Below the pieces are notes generated by a model. The model made no database searches. It had not been told where the DNA came from and saw only the letters and a list, made by a program, of their open reading frames with translations. From Castellaniella sp. MT123 (lineage in GTDB: Bacteria > Pseudomonadota > Gammaproteobacteria > Burkholderiales > Burkholderiaceae_B): DNA of 64,000 nucleotides. The stretch lies in the NCBI RefSeq assembly GCF_039614765.1, contig NZ_CP154879.1, positions 248,001-312,000 on the forward strand, in the 5' to 3' direction. The position numbers and the translations under genes are program-made. This document shows positions 28,674-36,816 of the stretch, piece by piece. Positions within the stretch are counted from its first letter, which is position 1; every line of letters begins with the position of its first letter.

Positions 28674-30193
28674 AAACCAAGACCTCCACTTCCGTCCTTC
28701 ATGCAGCTGTCGCCGGGCTGGCCCCCGGGCGCATGCGCCCGCTCGCGCTGGCCCTGTCCTGTGCGCTGCTGACAGCCTGTGCGGCCGTAGGCCCCGACTA
28801 CCGTGAACCGCCGCCGGTCGATGTCGGCAGCGGCTGGACCGTGCCGTTGGCCAGTGAGTCCCAGTCCAAAGACCTGAGCCATTGGTGGTCCGCACTGGGC
28901 GACCCGGTCCTCGATCGCCTGATGGCCACGGCGCTGGCACAGAATCTGGATCTGCGTCAGGCCGCGACACGCATCGATGAGGCACGCGCCTTGCGCGATC
29001 GTGTGGCCGGCGAGGCTTTGCCCACCGTTGGTGCCAGCGCGAGCGTCAACCGACGCCGCCAAAGCGAGAACGGCCCCTTGCCCGTCGGCAGGATCCCCGG
29101 CCTGGAAGCTACGCAGACCATCTATGACGCAGGCTTCGACGCGGCCTGGGAGATCGATTTGTTCGGCGCCAAGCGGCGCGCTCTGGAAGGCGCCAGCGCC
29201 CGCCTGCAGGCAACCGAAATCGAGGCACAGGGCGTGCGCATGCGCATCGTGGCCGAGGTGGCGCGCACCTGGTTCACCGCCGTTGGCGCCCGCTACGAGT
29301 TGCAGGCTCAAGAGGCCACACTGGACACGCTGCGACAGACCTTGGATCTGGTGCGCCTGCGGCACGCGCAGGGTGACGCATCCGCCGCCGACGTGGAGGC
29401 GGCGTACGCCCAATGGGCGGCAGTCAATGCGCTCATCCCGGATATCCAGACGCGTCAGCGTGGCGCGGTGCTCAGTTTGGGCGTGCTGCTGGGGGCACCG
29501 CCAGAGCGGGAGCTGGCGCTGCTTGACGGCCCCTTGGCGCCGAGCACGCTGCGGGCGCCGCCCGTGGGCGAGCGCGCCGATATGTTGCGCCGGCGCCCTG
29601 ACGTGCTGGCTGCGGAACGGCGCCTGGCCGCGAGTTCCGCCGATATTGGCGTGGCTACGGCAGAGCTGTTTCCCAAGCTGTCCATCGGTGTTGGCGGCGG
29701 ATTCCAGGCGCTCAGCACGGGCAATTGGTTTGATGCCTCCAGCTCGCGCTTTTCCGTCTTGCCGCTGATTTCCTGGCGCTTGTTCGAGGGTGGGCGCGTC
29801 CGCGCCGAGATTCGTGCCCGCGAAGCCGCCGAGCGGCAGGCCGCGCTGGCCTACGAGCAGGCCGTGCTGGCGGCGCTGGGCGATGCCGAACGCGCGCTGG
29901 GCGACTACCAGGGTGGGCTGGACACACTGGAGCGCCGCGGCATGGCACTGAATGCTTCGCGCACCAGCTACGGCCACGCCAAGGCACGCTACGCCGCAGG
30001 CGATATTGCGCTGGTTGAACTGCTGGCCGCCCAGCGCAGTCTGCACGAGGCCGAAACCGCAGCCGCGCGAGCGCATACCAACGCCGCCGTGCAATTGGTG
30101 TCGCTATACAAGGCCCTTGGTGGTGGCTGGGACGCACCCACCGCGACATCGGCCCAGCCCGCCAGATCCGGGGTTCGTCCCGGACCGGCTTGA
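28670..30193 (+). CDS. Outer-membrane efflux channel lipoprotein (NodT/OprM family)
   Basis: A 507-residue TolC-like protein. An N-terminal signal with lipobox LLTACAAV marks it as a lipoprotein; the two outer-membrane efflux repeats follow (about residues 90-280 and 305-490). E. coli ybhGFSR lacks its own channel gene and is thought to use TolC, so including one makes this operon a self-contained tripartite exporter. A bidirectional terminator follows. Confidence 0.88.
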   Translation: MKTKTSTSVLHAAVAGLAPGRMRPLALALSCALLTACAAVGPDYREPPPVDVGSGWTVPLASESQSKDLSHWWSALGDPVLDRLMATALAQNLDLRQAATRIDEARALRDRVAGEALPTVGASASVNRRRQSENGPLPVGRIPGLEATQTIYDAGFDAAWEIDLFGAKRRALEGASARLQATEIEAQGVRMRIVAEVARTWFTAVGARYELQAQEATLDTLRQTLDLVRLRHAQGDASAADVEAAYAQWAAVNALIPDIQTRQRGAVLSLGVLLGAPPERELALLDGPLAPSTLRAPPVGERADMLRRRPDVLAAERRLAASSADIGVATAELFPKLSIGVGGGFQALSTGNWFDASSSRFSVLPLISWRLFEGGRVRAEIRAREAAERQAALAYEQAVLAALGDAERALGDYQGGLDTLERRGMALNASRTSYGHAKARYAAGDIALVELLAAQRSLHEAETAAARAHTNAAVQLVSLYKALGGGWDAPTATSAQPARSGVRPGPA

Positions 30194-30220
30194 CCCGGTA
30201 TTCCAGGCGCCTGGCCATGA

Positions 30221-30255
30221 AAAAACCCGCACATCCGTTAGATTTGCGGGTTTTT
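30221..30255. terminator. Bidirectional terminator between the efflux operon and tRNA-Leu(GAG)
   Basis: AAAAACCCGCA (30221-30231) pairs with TGCGGGTTTTT (30245-30255), so both strands have a stem followed by a T-run. It separates the plus-strand efflux operon from the minus-strand secG/tRNA-Leu transcript. Confidence 0.88.
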
Positions 30256-30267
30256 TTGGCTATTCGG

Positions 30268-30352
30268 TGGTGCCGTCGACGAGACTCGAACTCGTACAGC
30301 TTTCGCCACTACCCCCTCAAGATAGCGTGTCTACCAATTCCACCACGACGGC
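30268..30352 (-). tRNA. tRNA-Leu(GAG)
   Basis: Read on the minus strand the 85-nt gene has acceptor GCCGTCG/CGACGGC, anticodon stem CTATC/GGTAG (one T-G pair) with loop TTGAGGG (anticodon GAG), a long variable arm, T-arm with TTCGAGT, and an encoded CCA. It lies 44 bases after secG, as in other Burkholderiales, and has no intron. Confidence 0.95.
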
Positions 30353-30396
30353 TTTTCGTCTTTCGACAAAGACGGCAATTCTAGCATGAAGGTGGG

Positions 30397-30870
30397 CTAC
30401 TTGGTGCTCGTGGGGGCCGGCACGGACGGCACCGATGCGGCACCCTGCGCGGCTGGTGCCGTGGCGCCCCCTGCGGCAGCCGGCTGTCCGGACGCGGCGG
30501 GTGCGGCCGGCGCCTTGGGCACGGCGGGACCGACGTTCGGCACCGCAGTGCCCGTGGCGGGCGCAGGCGTGGGCGCCTTCGCCGGTGCGGTGAAGCCCTG
30601 CATGATCCCGGTCTCGATCGGCGAACCGGCCGGATGGTGTGCGATCCAGGCCAGGCCAATGGTGGTCGCGAAAAACACGACAGCCGCCCATTTCGTTGCC
30701 CGTGACAGGAAGTTTGCCGCCCCGGCGGAACCGAACACGCTGCCCGCCGAACCGCTGCCAAAAGCAGCCCCCATGTCCGCACCCTTGCCCTGCTGCAGCA
30801 GCACCAGCACGATGATCAGAAGCGAGGAGATGACCTGCAGGGTCAGCAGGATCGAGGAAAACCATTGCAT
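30397..30870 (-). CDS. secG: Protein translocase subunit SecG
   Basis: A 157-residue membrane protein of the SecYEG channel. Two hydrophobic helices flank the conserved LLQQGKGADMGAAFGSGSAG segment; the C-terminus is a long alanine/proline-rich tail, common in betaproteobacterial SecG. ATG 30870 (MQWFSSILLTLQV) is the usual start. It follows tpiA closely on the same strand, a widespread pairing. Confidence 0.95.
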   Translation of the reverse strand: MQWFSSILLTLQVISSLLIIVLVLLQQGKGADMGAAFGSGSAGSVFGSAGAANFLSRATKWAAVVFFATTIGLAWIAHHPAGSPIETGIMQGFTAPAKAPTPAPATGTAVPNVGPAVPKAPAAPAASGQPAAAGGATAPAAQGAASVPSVPAPTSTK

Positions 30871-30898
30871 GATGAGAGAACTCCGGGCCTTAGGGGGC

Positions 30899-31651
30899 TT
30901 ATTGAGCGACCGCGGCCGCAATATTCAGAAATTCGTCGGCGACAAGCGATGCGCCCCCGACCAGGGCGCCATCGATGTCGGGTTGTGAAAACAGGGCGGA
31001 CGCATTGGCGGCCTTGACGCTGCCACCGTACAGAATACGAGTCTGGCCAGCCCCATGCCGGACCAGCGCGGCACGGATGAAGGCGTGGATGGCTTGCGCC
31101 TGATCTGGCGTGGCGGTGCGACCGGTGCCGATCGCCCAGACGGGCTCGTAGGCGATCACCAGGCGCGACAGCGTATCCGCCCCCAGCGCCAGGACGGGTT
31201 CCAGTTGATCGCCGATCACGCATTCGGCATCCCCCGCATCCCGATCGGACAGGGTTTCGCCGACACACACGACCGGAGCCAGACCGGATGCCAGCGCGGT
31301 GGCGGCCTTTGCCGCGACCAGCGCGCTGGATTCGCCATGCAGCGCCCGTCGTTCGGAATGGCCGCACAGGACCCAGGTGCAGCCAAAATCGGCCAGCATG
31401 GCGGCGGAGACTTCGCCCGTATAAGCGCCCCGGTCATGGACGCTGACGTCCTGCGCGCCCCAGGAAATCGGCGTTGCCGCCAGCACCTGGCGCGCCTGGG
31501 CCAGGTACGGGAACGGTGCGCACACGGCCAGCTGGGTATCCCCTGCGCGGGCTGCGCCCGACACCAGGCTGCCCAGCAATGCCGCGTTGTCCACAAGGCT
31601 GCCGTGCATTTTCCAGTTGCCCATGACTAGGCGCGTGCGGGTTTGGCTCAT
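30899..31651 (-). CDS. tpiA: Triosephosphate isomerase
   Basis: Interconverts dihydroxyacetone phosphate and glyceraldehyde 3-phosphate. The 250-residue sequence carries the substrate-binding NWKMHG, the catalytic histidine in LCGHSERR and the catalytic glutamate in AYEPVWAIGTG. It is the first gene of the tpiA-secG-tRNA-Leu transcript and divergent from fliD. Confidence 0.97.
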   Translation of the reverse strand: MSQTRTRLVMGNWKMHGSLVDNAALLGSLVSGAARAGDTQLAVCAPFPYLAQARQVLAATPISWGAQDVSVHDRGAYTGEVSAAMLADFGCTWVLCGHSERRALHGESSALVAAKAATALASGLAPVVCVGETLSDRDAGDAECVIGDQLEPVLALGADTLSRLVIAYEPVWAIGTGRTATPDQAQAIHAFIRAALVRHGAGQTRILYGGSVKAANASALFSQPDIDGALVGGASLVADEFLNIAAAVAQ

Positions 31652-31787
31652 TCGTGTAATGGATCAGATCAAATCAGGTAACTCTTGATTGTAGCGTGTT
31701 TGATGCATGGCTAGTGCGGGATGAGCCACGCTGTCCAGAATCCAGTTGTCGGCATCAAGTTGTTTCAACTTTTACAGGAGATACTAA

Positions 31788-31813
31788 TAATGATTTCGCC
31801 GCCGTGCCGTAAA
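31788..31813 (+). promoter_or_regulatory. Candidate FliA (sigma28) promoter for fliD
   Basis: TAAT (31788-31791), 14 bases, then GCCGTAAA (31806-31813) resembles the flagellar sigma28 pattern TAAA-N15-GCCGATAA. The site lies about 37 bases before fliD. The match is imperfect. Confidence 0.35.
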
Positions 31814-31849
31814 TTCGTCAACTACTAGGCAAACCTGCCGGAGCCCACG

Positions 31850-33244
31850 ATGACATTGTCGGTCGCACCCTTCTCCTCCATGGATACTTCCACTTTTTCC
31901 TCGATGGGGGTTGGCTCGGGCCTGCCGCTTGGCAGCCTGATGACCCAGATGCAGACCAACGAAAATCTGGCATTGGAGCCTATCCAGTCGCAGGAAGACT
32001 CGCTCAACGCAAAAATTTCGGCCTACGGCAAACTCAAGAGCGCGGTCAGCGCCCTGCAAACCGCGGCCCAAACCCTGAGCAGCACAGGGACCTTCACGGC
32101 CCTGAAAACCAGCGTGACAGGTTCAGCCTTTACCGCCAGCGCAGGCAGCGGTGCCGTAGCCGGTCAATACAGCGTGACCGTCGATCAGCTCGCCACGGCC
32201 CAGACCCTGTACACGGCCGGCCAAACCAGCAACACGACGGCCAACGGAACGGGCGGAACCCTGACCCTGACGCTGAAGAATGGCACCACGCAGTCCCTGG
32301 ATCTGACCGGAAAGGACACCTCGCTCAACGGCCTGGTCAGTGCGATCAACGGCGATCCCAGCCTGGGTGTCTCTGCCACGATCATCAACGACGGCTCCGC
32401 AACTCCCTATCACCTGATGCTGATCGCGAACAAAACCGGCGATCAGTCAGCCGTGACCAGCATCAGCAGCAGCAATAGCGCCTTGCAGTCAATGCTGGGC
32501 TTTACCCAAGGCACCGCCTCCAGCGTCGCCGAAACTGCGGCCAGCAATGCCTCGGTGCATATCAATGGCATCGCCGTCACCAGCCAGAGCAATACGTTGC
32601 AAAACGCCATCCAGGGTGTCACGCTGAATCTGTCGGCTGTCGATGCGTCGCCCTCGACGCTATCCATCACGCACGACGATTCGCAGATTACGCAGGCCGT
32701 CCAGGGTTTTGTGACGGCTTACAACGGGCTACAATCCACCATCCAGTCGCTGACCGCCTATAACACAGCCAGCCAATCGGGTAGCATCCTGACCGGCGAT
32801 CCTGTGGCTCTGCAAGTGCAGGAACAAATGTTTGGTGCCTTGAACACGGTGGTCTCAGGCACGACCACGTACCAGTCCGCTTTCCAACTGGGGCTGAGCA
32901 CCGATCCGACGAGCGGCAGCCTCACGCTGGACACCAATGCGCTGTCGGCGGCACTGTCCAGCAACCCTGGAGACGTGCAAGCGGTGCTGGGTGGGACCAG
33001 CGGTCTGGGTAGCGCCTTCCAGACCCTCTCCACGAACATGCTGCAGACCGGTGGGCTGTTCTCGAACGCCAGCGACAGCATGAATCAGATGATGACCGAC
33101 CTGCAATCCCAATACACCCAGACCTCGGATCGGATCTCGGCGGACATGGAAAACTACCGCCAGCAATTCACAGCACTGGACTCGACGGTGGGGCAGATGA
33201 ATTCGCTCAGTTCCTATCTGACCCAGCAGCTGGCGCATCTTTGA
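31850..33244 (+). CDS. fliD: Flagellar hook-associated protein 2 (filament cap)
   Basis: A 464-residue secreted cap protein that helps flagellin polymerise at the filament tip. It has the FliD N-terminal region (SMGVGSGLPLGSLMTQM followed by a coiled coil), the Ser/Thr-rich middle domains, and the C-terminal coiled coil (about residues 415-462) needed for assembly. It is Cys-free and rich in Ser, Thr, Ala and Gly, as exported flagellar proteins are. A start at the internal ATG 31880 is also possible. No other flagellar gene is in the window, so it is an isolated copy. Confidence 0.87.
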   Translation: MTLSVAPFSSMDTSTFSSMGVGSGLPLGSLMTQMQTNENLALEPIQSQEDSLNAKISAYGKLKSAVSALQTAAQTLSSTGTFTALKTSVTGSAFTASAGSGAVAGQYSVTVDQLATAQTLYTAGQTSNTTANGTGGTLTLTLKNGTTQSLDLTGKDTSLNGLVSAINGDPSLGVSATIINDGSATPYHLMLIANKTGDQSAVTSISSSNSALQSMLGFTQGTASSVAETAASNASVHINGIAVTSQSNTLQNAIQGVTLNLSAVDASPSTLSITHDDSQITQAVQGFVTAYNGLQSTIQSLTAYNTASQSGSILTGDPVALQVQEQMFGALNTVVSGTTTYQSAFQLGLSTDPTSGSLTLDTNALSAALSSNPGDVQAVLGGTSGLGSAFQTLSTNMLQTGGLFSNASDSMNQMMTDLQSQYTQTSDRISADMENYRQQFTALDSTVGQMNSLSSYLTQQLAHL

Positions 33245-33400
33245 CATCAGGACTGATCAGTTGGGCATCCGTTATCTCATTCACGTCTGGAAAACGCGAG
33301 CATGAGTGTTTTCGAATTCTGACATCATGACGTCTGCTTGACGGAAGCCAGAGGCGGAACAGATGTCTCTGGGATCTAGGTGGCTGAGGAAGGGATGCGC

Positions 33401-34981
33401 ATGCGACCCATCGTTGAAAAAGCAGATCCTGGATCATCCGACTCGAGCGCTAAAGTCCGGGGCAGGGGCCTGACGCAAGAGACCTTTTACTTGCGGGCAA
33501 CGCGGCTTGCCCGGTTGTCCCGGGGCGGCGACAGGCACCTGACGCTGGTGCTGGAATGGGAAGAGGGCGGGCACCCATTTACGATCCGGGACAATTTCAA
33601 CCAAAGCCTGCGTGCTTCGCAAAGGCTGTTGCTGGAGGCAGGCGGCCGGGCACATCTTCTGTCCGCCTCCGGCCGTGTCTTGAGCCAGCCTGCCACGCCC
33701 GAGGCTCGATTCGTGTCGGCATTCGCCGAGGGGCCGGTCAAGGCGGCATTGGCCGATCTGCCGCCATTGCGGGCGCTGTTGACCGTGACGTCGGGTGCGG
33801 CGCGGTGCGGCCGGCTTGCCCTGGTAGACGGCGGGGGCAAGACCCGCGTCAGTGCGAATCTGCGCGAATTGTGCCCCATTGACGGCGATTCCATCGTCCT
33901 GGTTACGGTGGGGGAGCTGCGGGGCTATGGCGGGGCGCTGCGGGATCTGCTGTCGCGCCTGCACGCTTGCGACGCAATGCCGCTGGCCGCCGGTAATCTC
34001 TACCGGGTGATGCATCCAGCCAGCATGAGCTACACCGCAAGGCCGAGCGTCGAGGTCAGGCGCGAAGACACCGCTTTCGATGCGGCCAATGCTTTGATTG
34101 GCGCCCACCTGCCTATCGTCCGGGCCAATGAGCCAGGCATCGTCGCCGATATCGACACCGAGTTCCTGCATGACTATCGCATTGCGCTGCGCAAGATCCG
34201 GTCGGTCCTGAGCTTGTTCAAGGGTGTCTATGCACCGGAACAGACGGTTGCGTTGAAAGCGCGATTCGCGGCGCTCATGGCGCCGACAGGCCCTTTGCGC
34301 GACGATGATGTGTATCTGCTGGAGCGGCGCAGCTTCTACGCCATGGTTCCCGACACAATGCACGGTGGGCTTGACCGGATGTTCGAACGGGTCGGCCAAC
34401 GGCGGTTGGCTGCGTGGGCCGGACTGGCCGATCGTCTACGCGGCAAAGGGTATATCAGGGAAATCGAGGCGTTGATGGACCTGTTTTCCCGGCGAAAGAC
34501 TCTATTGCCCGGTCCGAATGCCGACCGCATGTCCCAGGATCTAGCTTCCGAGTTGATCCGGAAACGCTATCGCCGGATTCGCCGAATCGCGGCGGGCCTG
34601 ACGGCAGGGATGCCGGACGACGAGGTCCACGCGCTGCGCGTCGAATGCAAGAAGCTGCGCTATCTCATTGAGTTCTTTGGTCCCATGTTCCAGCAGGACG
34701 TTCTTCATGATATTCTCAAGTCACTGAAAAAGCTCCAGGATTCCCTCGGCTCGTTCAACGATTGCGTGGTGCAGCAGGCAGGGCTCCTGGCCTTTTTGGA
34801 CGACTTGGGCGATGAGCCTCGCAGACTGGAAATTGCCCAGAGCATCGGTGCGCTGGTGACTGTGCTGCACCAGAGGCAGATCGTGGAACATGAAAAGATC
34901 GTCCAGGCGTTTGCCCATTTCAGCGGCGACGGGATGCGGCAGGCTTTTCGCAGACTCTTCCACGACGGAAAGGACATCTGA
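33401..34981 (+). CDS. CHAD-domain protein with degenerate CYTH-like N-terminal region
   Basis: A 526-residue protein. Residues about 245-520 form a CHAD domain: conserved basic helices FLHDYRIALRKIRS (255-268) and EVHALRVECKKLRYLIEFF (408-426). CHAD domains bind polyphosphate, and CHAD proteins sit on polyphosphate granules in Cupriavidus (literature knowledge). Residues about 25-190 look like a decayed CYTH fold without the ExExK motif (inference). I chose ATG 33401 because AGGAAGG lies at the right distance; GTG 33380 and ATG 33395 are alternatives. Its stop overlaps the ParA start (TGATG), opening a four-gene operon. Confidence 0.85.
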   Translation: MRPIVEKADPGSSDSSAKVRGRGLTQETFYLRATRLARLSRGGDRHLTLVLEWEEGGHPFTIRDNFNQSLRASQRLLLEAGGRAHLLSASGRVLSQPATPEARFVSAFAEGPVKAALADLPPLRALLTVTSGAARCGRLALVDGGGKTRVSANLRELCPIDGDSIVLVTVGELRGYGGALRDLLSRLHACDAMPLAAGNLYRVMHPASMSYTARPSVEVRREDTAFDAANALIGAHLPIVRANEPGIVADIDTEFLHDYRIALRKIRSVLSLFKGVYAPEQTVALKARFAALMAPTGPLRDDDVYLLERRSFYAMVPDTMHGGLDRMFERVGQRRLAAWAGLADRLRGKGYIREIEALMDLFSRRKTLLPGPNADRMSQDLASELIRKRYRRIRRIAAGLTAGMPDDEVHALRVECKKLRYLIEFFGPMFQQDVLHDILKSLKKLQDSLGSFNDCVVQQAGLLAFLDDLGDEPRRLEIAQSIGALVTVLHQRQIVEHEKIVQAFAHFSGDGMRQAFRRLFHDGKDI

Positions 34982-35730
34982 TGCAGATCATCGCCTGCTA
35001 CTCCAACAAAGGCGGCGTTGGCAAGACCGCGACTGCCGTGAACCTCGCCTATGCCTTTGCCGCTTCGGGCCGTCGCACGCTGCTGTGCGATCTCGACCCG
35101 CAGGGCGCTTCCGGGTTCTATTTCCGGGTGAAGCCTTCGGGTAAGTTGACCGAGGCCCGATTCTTCGGGGATACGGATCGCGTCGCCAAGTCAATTCGCG
35201 GAAGCGATTACGACAACCTCGACATTCTGCCCGCGAACATGGCGTTTCGCGATTTCGATATTTTCCTGTCGCGGATGAAGGATGGACGGTCGCAATTGAA
35301 AAAGGTGCTGAAATCCGTCAAGTCCGATTATGACGTGGCGCTGCTCGATTGCCCGCCGAATATCTCGATGTTGTCGGAAAACGTGTTTCGAGCCGCCGAC
35401 GCGGTGGTCGTGCCGCTCATTCCGACGACCTTGTCGCAACGCACCTTCGAACAGCTGCAGACTTTTTTCCGGGAAAACAATCTGCAGGAAAAGAAGATCC
35501 ACGCCTTCTTCTCGATGGTGCAGGGCGTCAAGAATCTTCACCACGACGTGATCGCCGAGATGACGCAGGCGTGGCCCGAACGGTTCATGCAGTCACAGAT
35601 CCCGTTCGCCTCGGAAATCGAACGTATGGGGCTGACTCGCGCTCCGGTCCTGGCGACTTCCTGGCAGGGTCCGGCCAGCCAGGCGTATCAGGCGCTGTCC
35701 GACGAACTCGACCGGCGGATGAACGAATGA
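34981..35730 (+). CDS. Orphan ParA/MinD-type partitioning ATPase
   Basis: A 249-residue deviant-Walker ATPase. The P-loop SNKGGVGKT has the signature lysine (Lys10) and Lys15; Walker A' is DLDPQGA (37-43) and Walker B is LLDCPP (Asp123). It has no helix-turn-helix domain and no ParB gene beside it, so it is not a standard chromosome or plasmid ParA; it resembles the orphan ATPases that position cellular cargo such as carboxysomes or chemoreceptor arrays. It is translationally coupled to the CHAD gene before and the CYTH gene after (ATGA), so the cargo is probably linked to polyphosphate (inference). Confidence 0.9.
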   Translation: MQIIACYSNKGGVGKTATAVNLAYAFAASGRRTLLCDLDPQGASGFYFRVKPSGKLTEARFFGDTDRVAKSIRGSDYDNLDILPANMAFRDFDIFLSRMKDGRSQLKKVLKSVKSDYDVALLDCPPNISMLSENVFRAADAVVVPLIPTTLSQRTFEQLQTFFRENNLQEKKIHAFFSMVQGVKNLHHDVIAEMTQAWPERFMQSQIPFASEIERMGLTRAPVLATSWQGPASQAYQALSDELDRRMNE

Positions 35731-36197
35731 GCGAGATCGAGCGCAAGTTCATCATCAAAGGTCCGGTGCCCGAGGGGCTGCCCGCCGTGTCGATCCGTCA
35801 GGGCTACCTGACCGCAGTCACGGATTCGGTCGAGGTCCGGCTGCGGCAGAGCGGAAACGAATATTTCCTGACTGTGAAATCAGGGGCGGGCATGATCCGC
35901 GAGGAACGTGAAATCGCGATCGACGCGCCTCGGTTCGAAACGCTCTGGCCCGCAACCGTGGGCAGGCGGGTCGAGAAAACCCGTCATGTCGGGCAGCTCC
36001 CCGGCGGACTTCAGTTTGAGCTCGACGTGTTTTCGAGGCACCTGTCGCCGTTGGTATTGGTCGAGGTCGAGTTCCCTACCGAGGCACAAGCCAGGGCTTT
36101 CCTCCCGCCAGCCTGGTTCGGCCCGGAAGTGACCGAGGACGCACGGTTCAGGAACAAGGCGCTTGCGCACGCGACGCCATGGGACGTGGGGACATGA
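35727..36197 (+). CDS. CYTH-domain inorganic triphosphatase
   Basis: A 156-residue triphosphate tunnel enzyme. The metal-binding ExExK motif is intact (EIERK, residues 3-7), as are the tunnel arginines and lysines (EVRLRQSGNEYFLTVKSG). The sequence is strikingly like the Nitrosomonas europaea NeuTTM tripolyphosphatase as I remember it (RQGYLT, LWPAT.GRRVEKTR, LFELDVF, HLSPL.LVEVEF, WFG.EVTED), so hydrolysis of tripolyphosphate is the best guess over adenylate cyclase. ATG 35727 overlaps the ParA stop, and its own stop overlaps the SixA start. Confidence 0.88.
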   Translation: MSEIERKFIIKGPVPEGLPAVSIRQGYLTAVTDSVEVRLRQSGNEYFLTVKSGAGMIREEREIAIDAPRFETLWPATVGRRVEKTRHVGQLPGGLQFELDVFSRHLSPLVLVEVEFPTEAQARAFLPPAWFGPEVTEDARFRNKALAHATPWDVGT

Positions 36198-36739
36198 GCA
36201 CCGTAGAGCCATCGAGACGTCGCCTTATGCTGTTGCGTCATGCCAAATCCGACTGGCCCACTGGTGTCGATGACCATGAAAGGCCGTTGCGGGCGGGGCG
36301 TGGCCGGCAGGCCAGTGCGCTGATGGGAAAGTACATGGCCAGAGAGGGTCTTGCTCCCGATCTGGTCATTGTCTCCACGGCCCGGCGTGCTCAGGAGACC
36401 TGGGACCTGGCATGCTCCGCCTTCGCTCAACCCATTCCCCGGCGCAATGATCCGCGCCTCTACGAGGCCACTGCCGGGTCGCTCCTTCAGGTCGTTCATG
36501 AAACCCGCGACGATATTCATACGCTGCTGCTGGTTGGTCATCATCCGGGGTTTCAGAGCCTCGCCCTGGAACTGAGCAGAGATGCCAGTGGACCTGTTGC
36601 CACCCGTGTGCGGGATAAATACCCGACAGCCGGGTTGGCCGTCATCGACTTCGATGTCGCACACTGGAATCAAGTGCGTCCCGCTACCGGCAAGATCCGG
36701 CGGTTCGAGACGCCGAGGTTGATTGATTCGGGAAACTGA
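36194..36739 (+). CDS. SixA-type histidine phosphatase
   Basis: A 181-residue member of the histidine phosphatase superfamily. The catalytic RHAKSDW (His16) and the second histidine in VGHHPGF (116-117) are present, and the short length fits SixA, which removes phosphate from phosphohistidine proteins. Start overlaps the CYTH stop (ATGA), so it ends the four-gene CHAD-ParA-CYTH-SixA operon. Its substrate here is unknown; a phosphorylated histidine or a phosphate-rich small molecule are both possible. Confidence 0.85.
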   Translation: MSTVEPSRRRLMLLRHAKSDWPTGVDDHERPLRAGRGRQASALMGKYMAREGLAPDLVIVSTARRAQETWDLACSAFAQPIPRRNDPRLYEATAGSLLQVVHETRDDIHTLLLVGHHPGFQSLALELSRDASGPVATRVRDKYPTAGLAVIDFDVAHWNQVRPATGKIRRFETPRLIDSGN

Positions 36740-36767
36740 ACGAGATCCTCGTGATCGCTCAGTTTTT
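36733..36767 (+). terminator. Terminator after the CHAD-ParA-CYTH-SixA operon
   Basis: AAACTGA and ACGAG (36733-36745) pair with CTCGT and TCAGTTT, with an asymmetric bulge GATCGC, followed by T residues. The stem begins inside the SixA stop codon. Confidence 0.6.
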
Positions 36768-36816
36768 GGAGTGACGCCTCACGCCGGCGCCTTGGGAGCG
36801 GGCTTCGATCATAAGG

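Noticed and set aside
34981-35730. ParA as part of a chromosome or plasmid partition locus
   Set aside because: No ParB, no parS-like repeats and no replication genes nearby; it is coupled to CHAD and CYTH genes instead.
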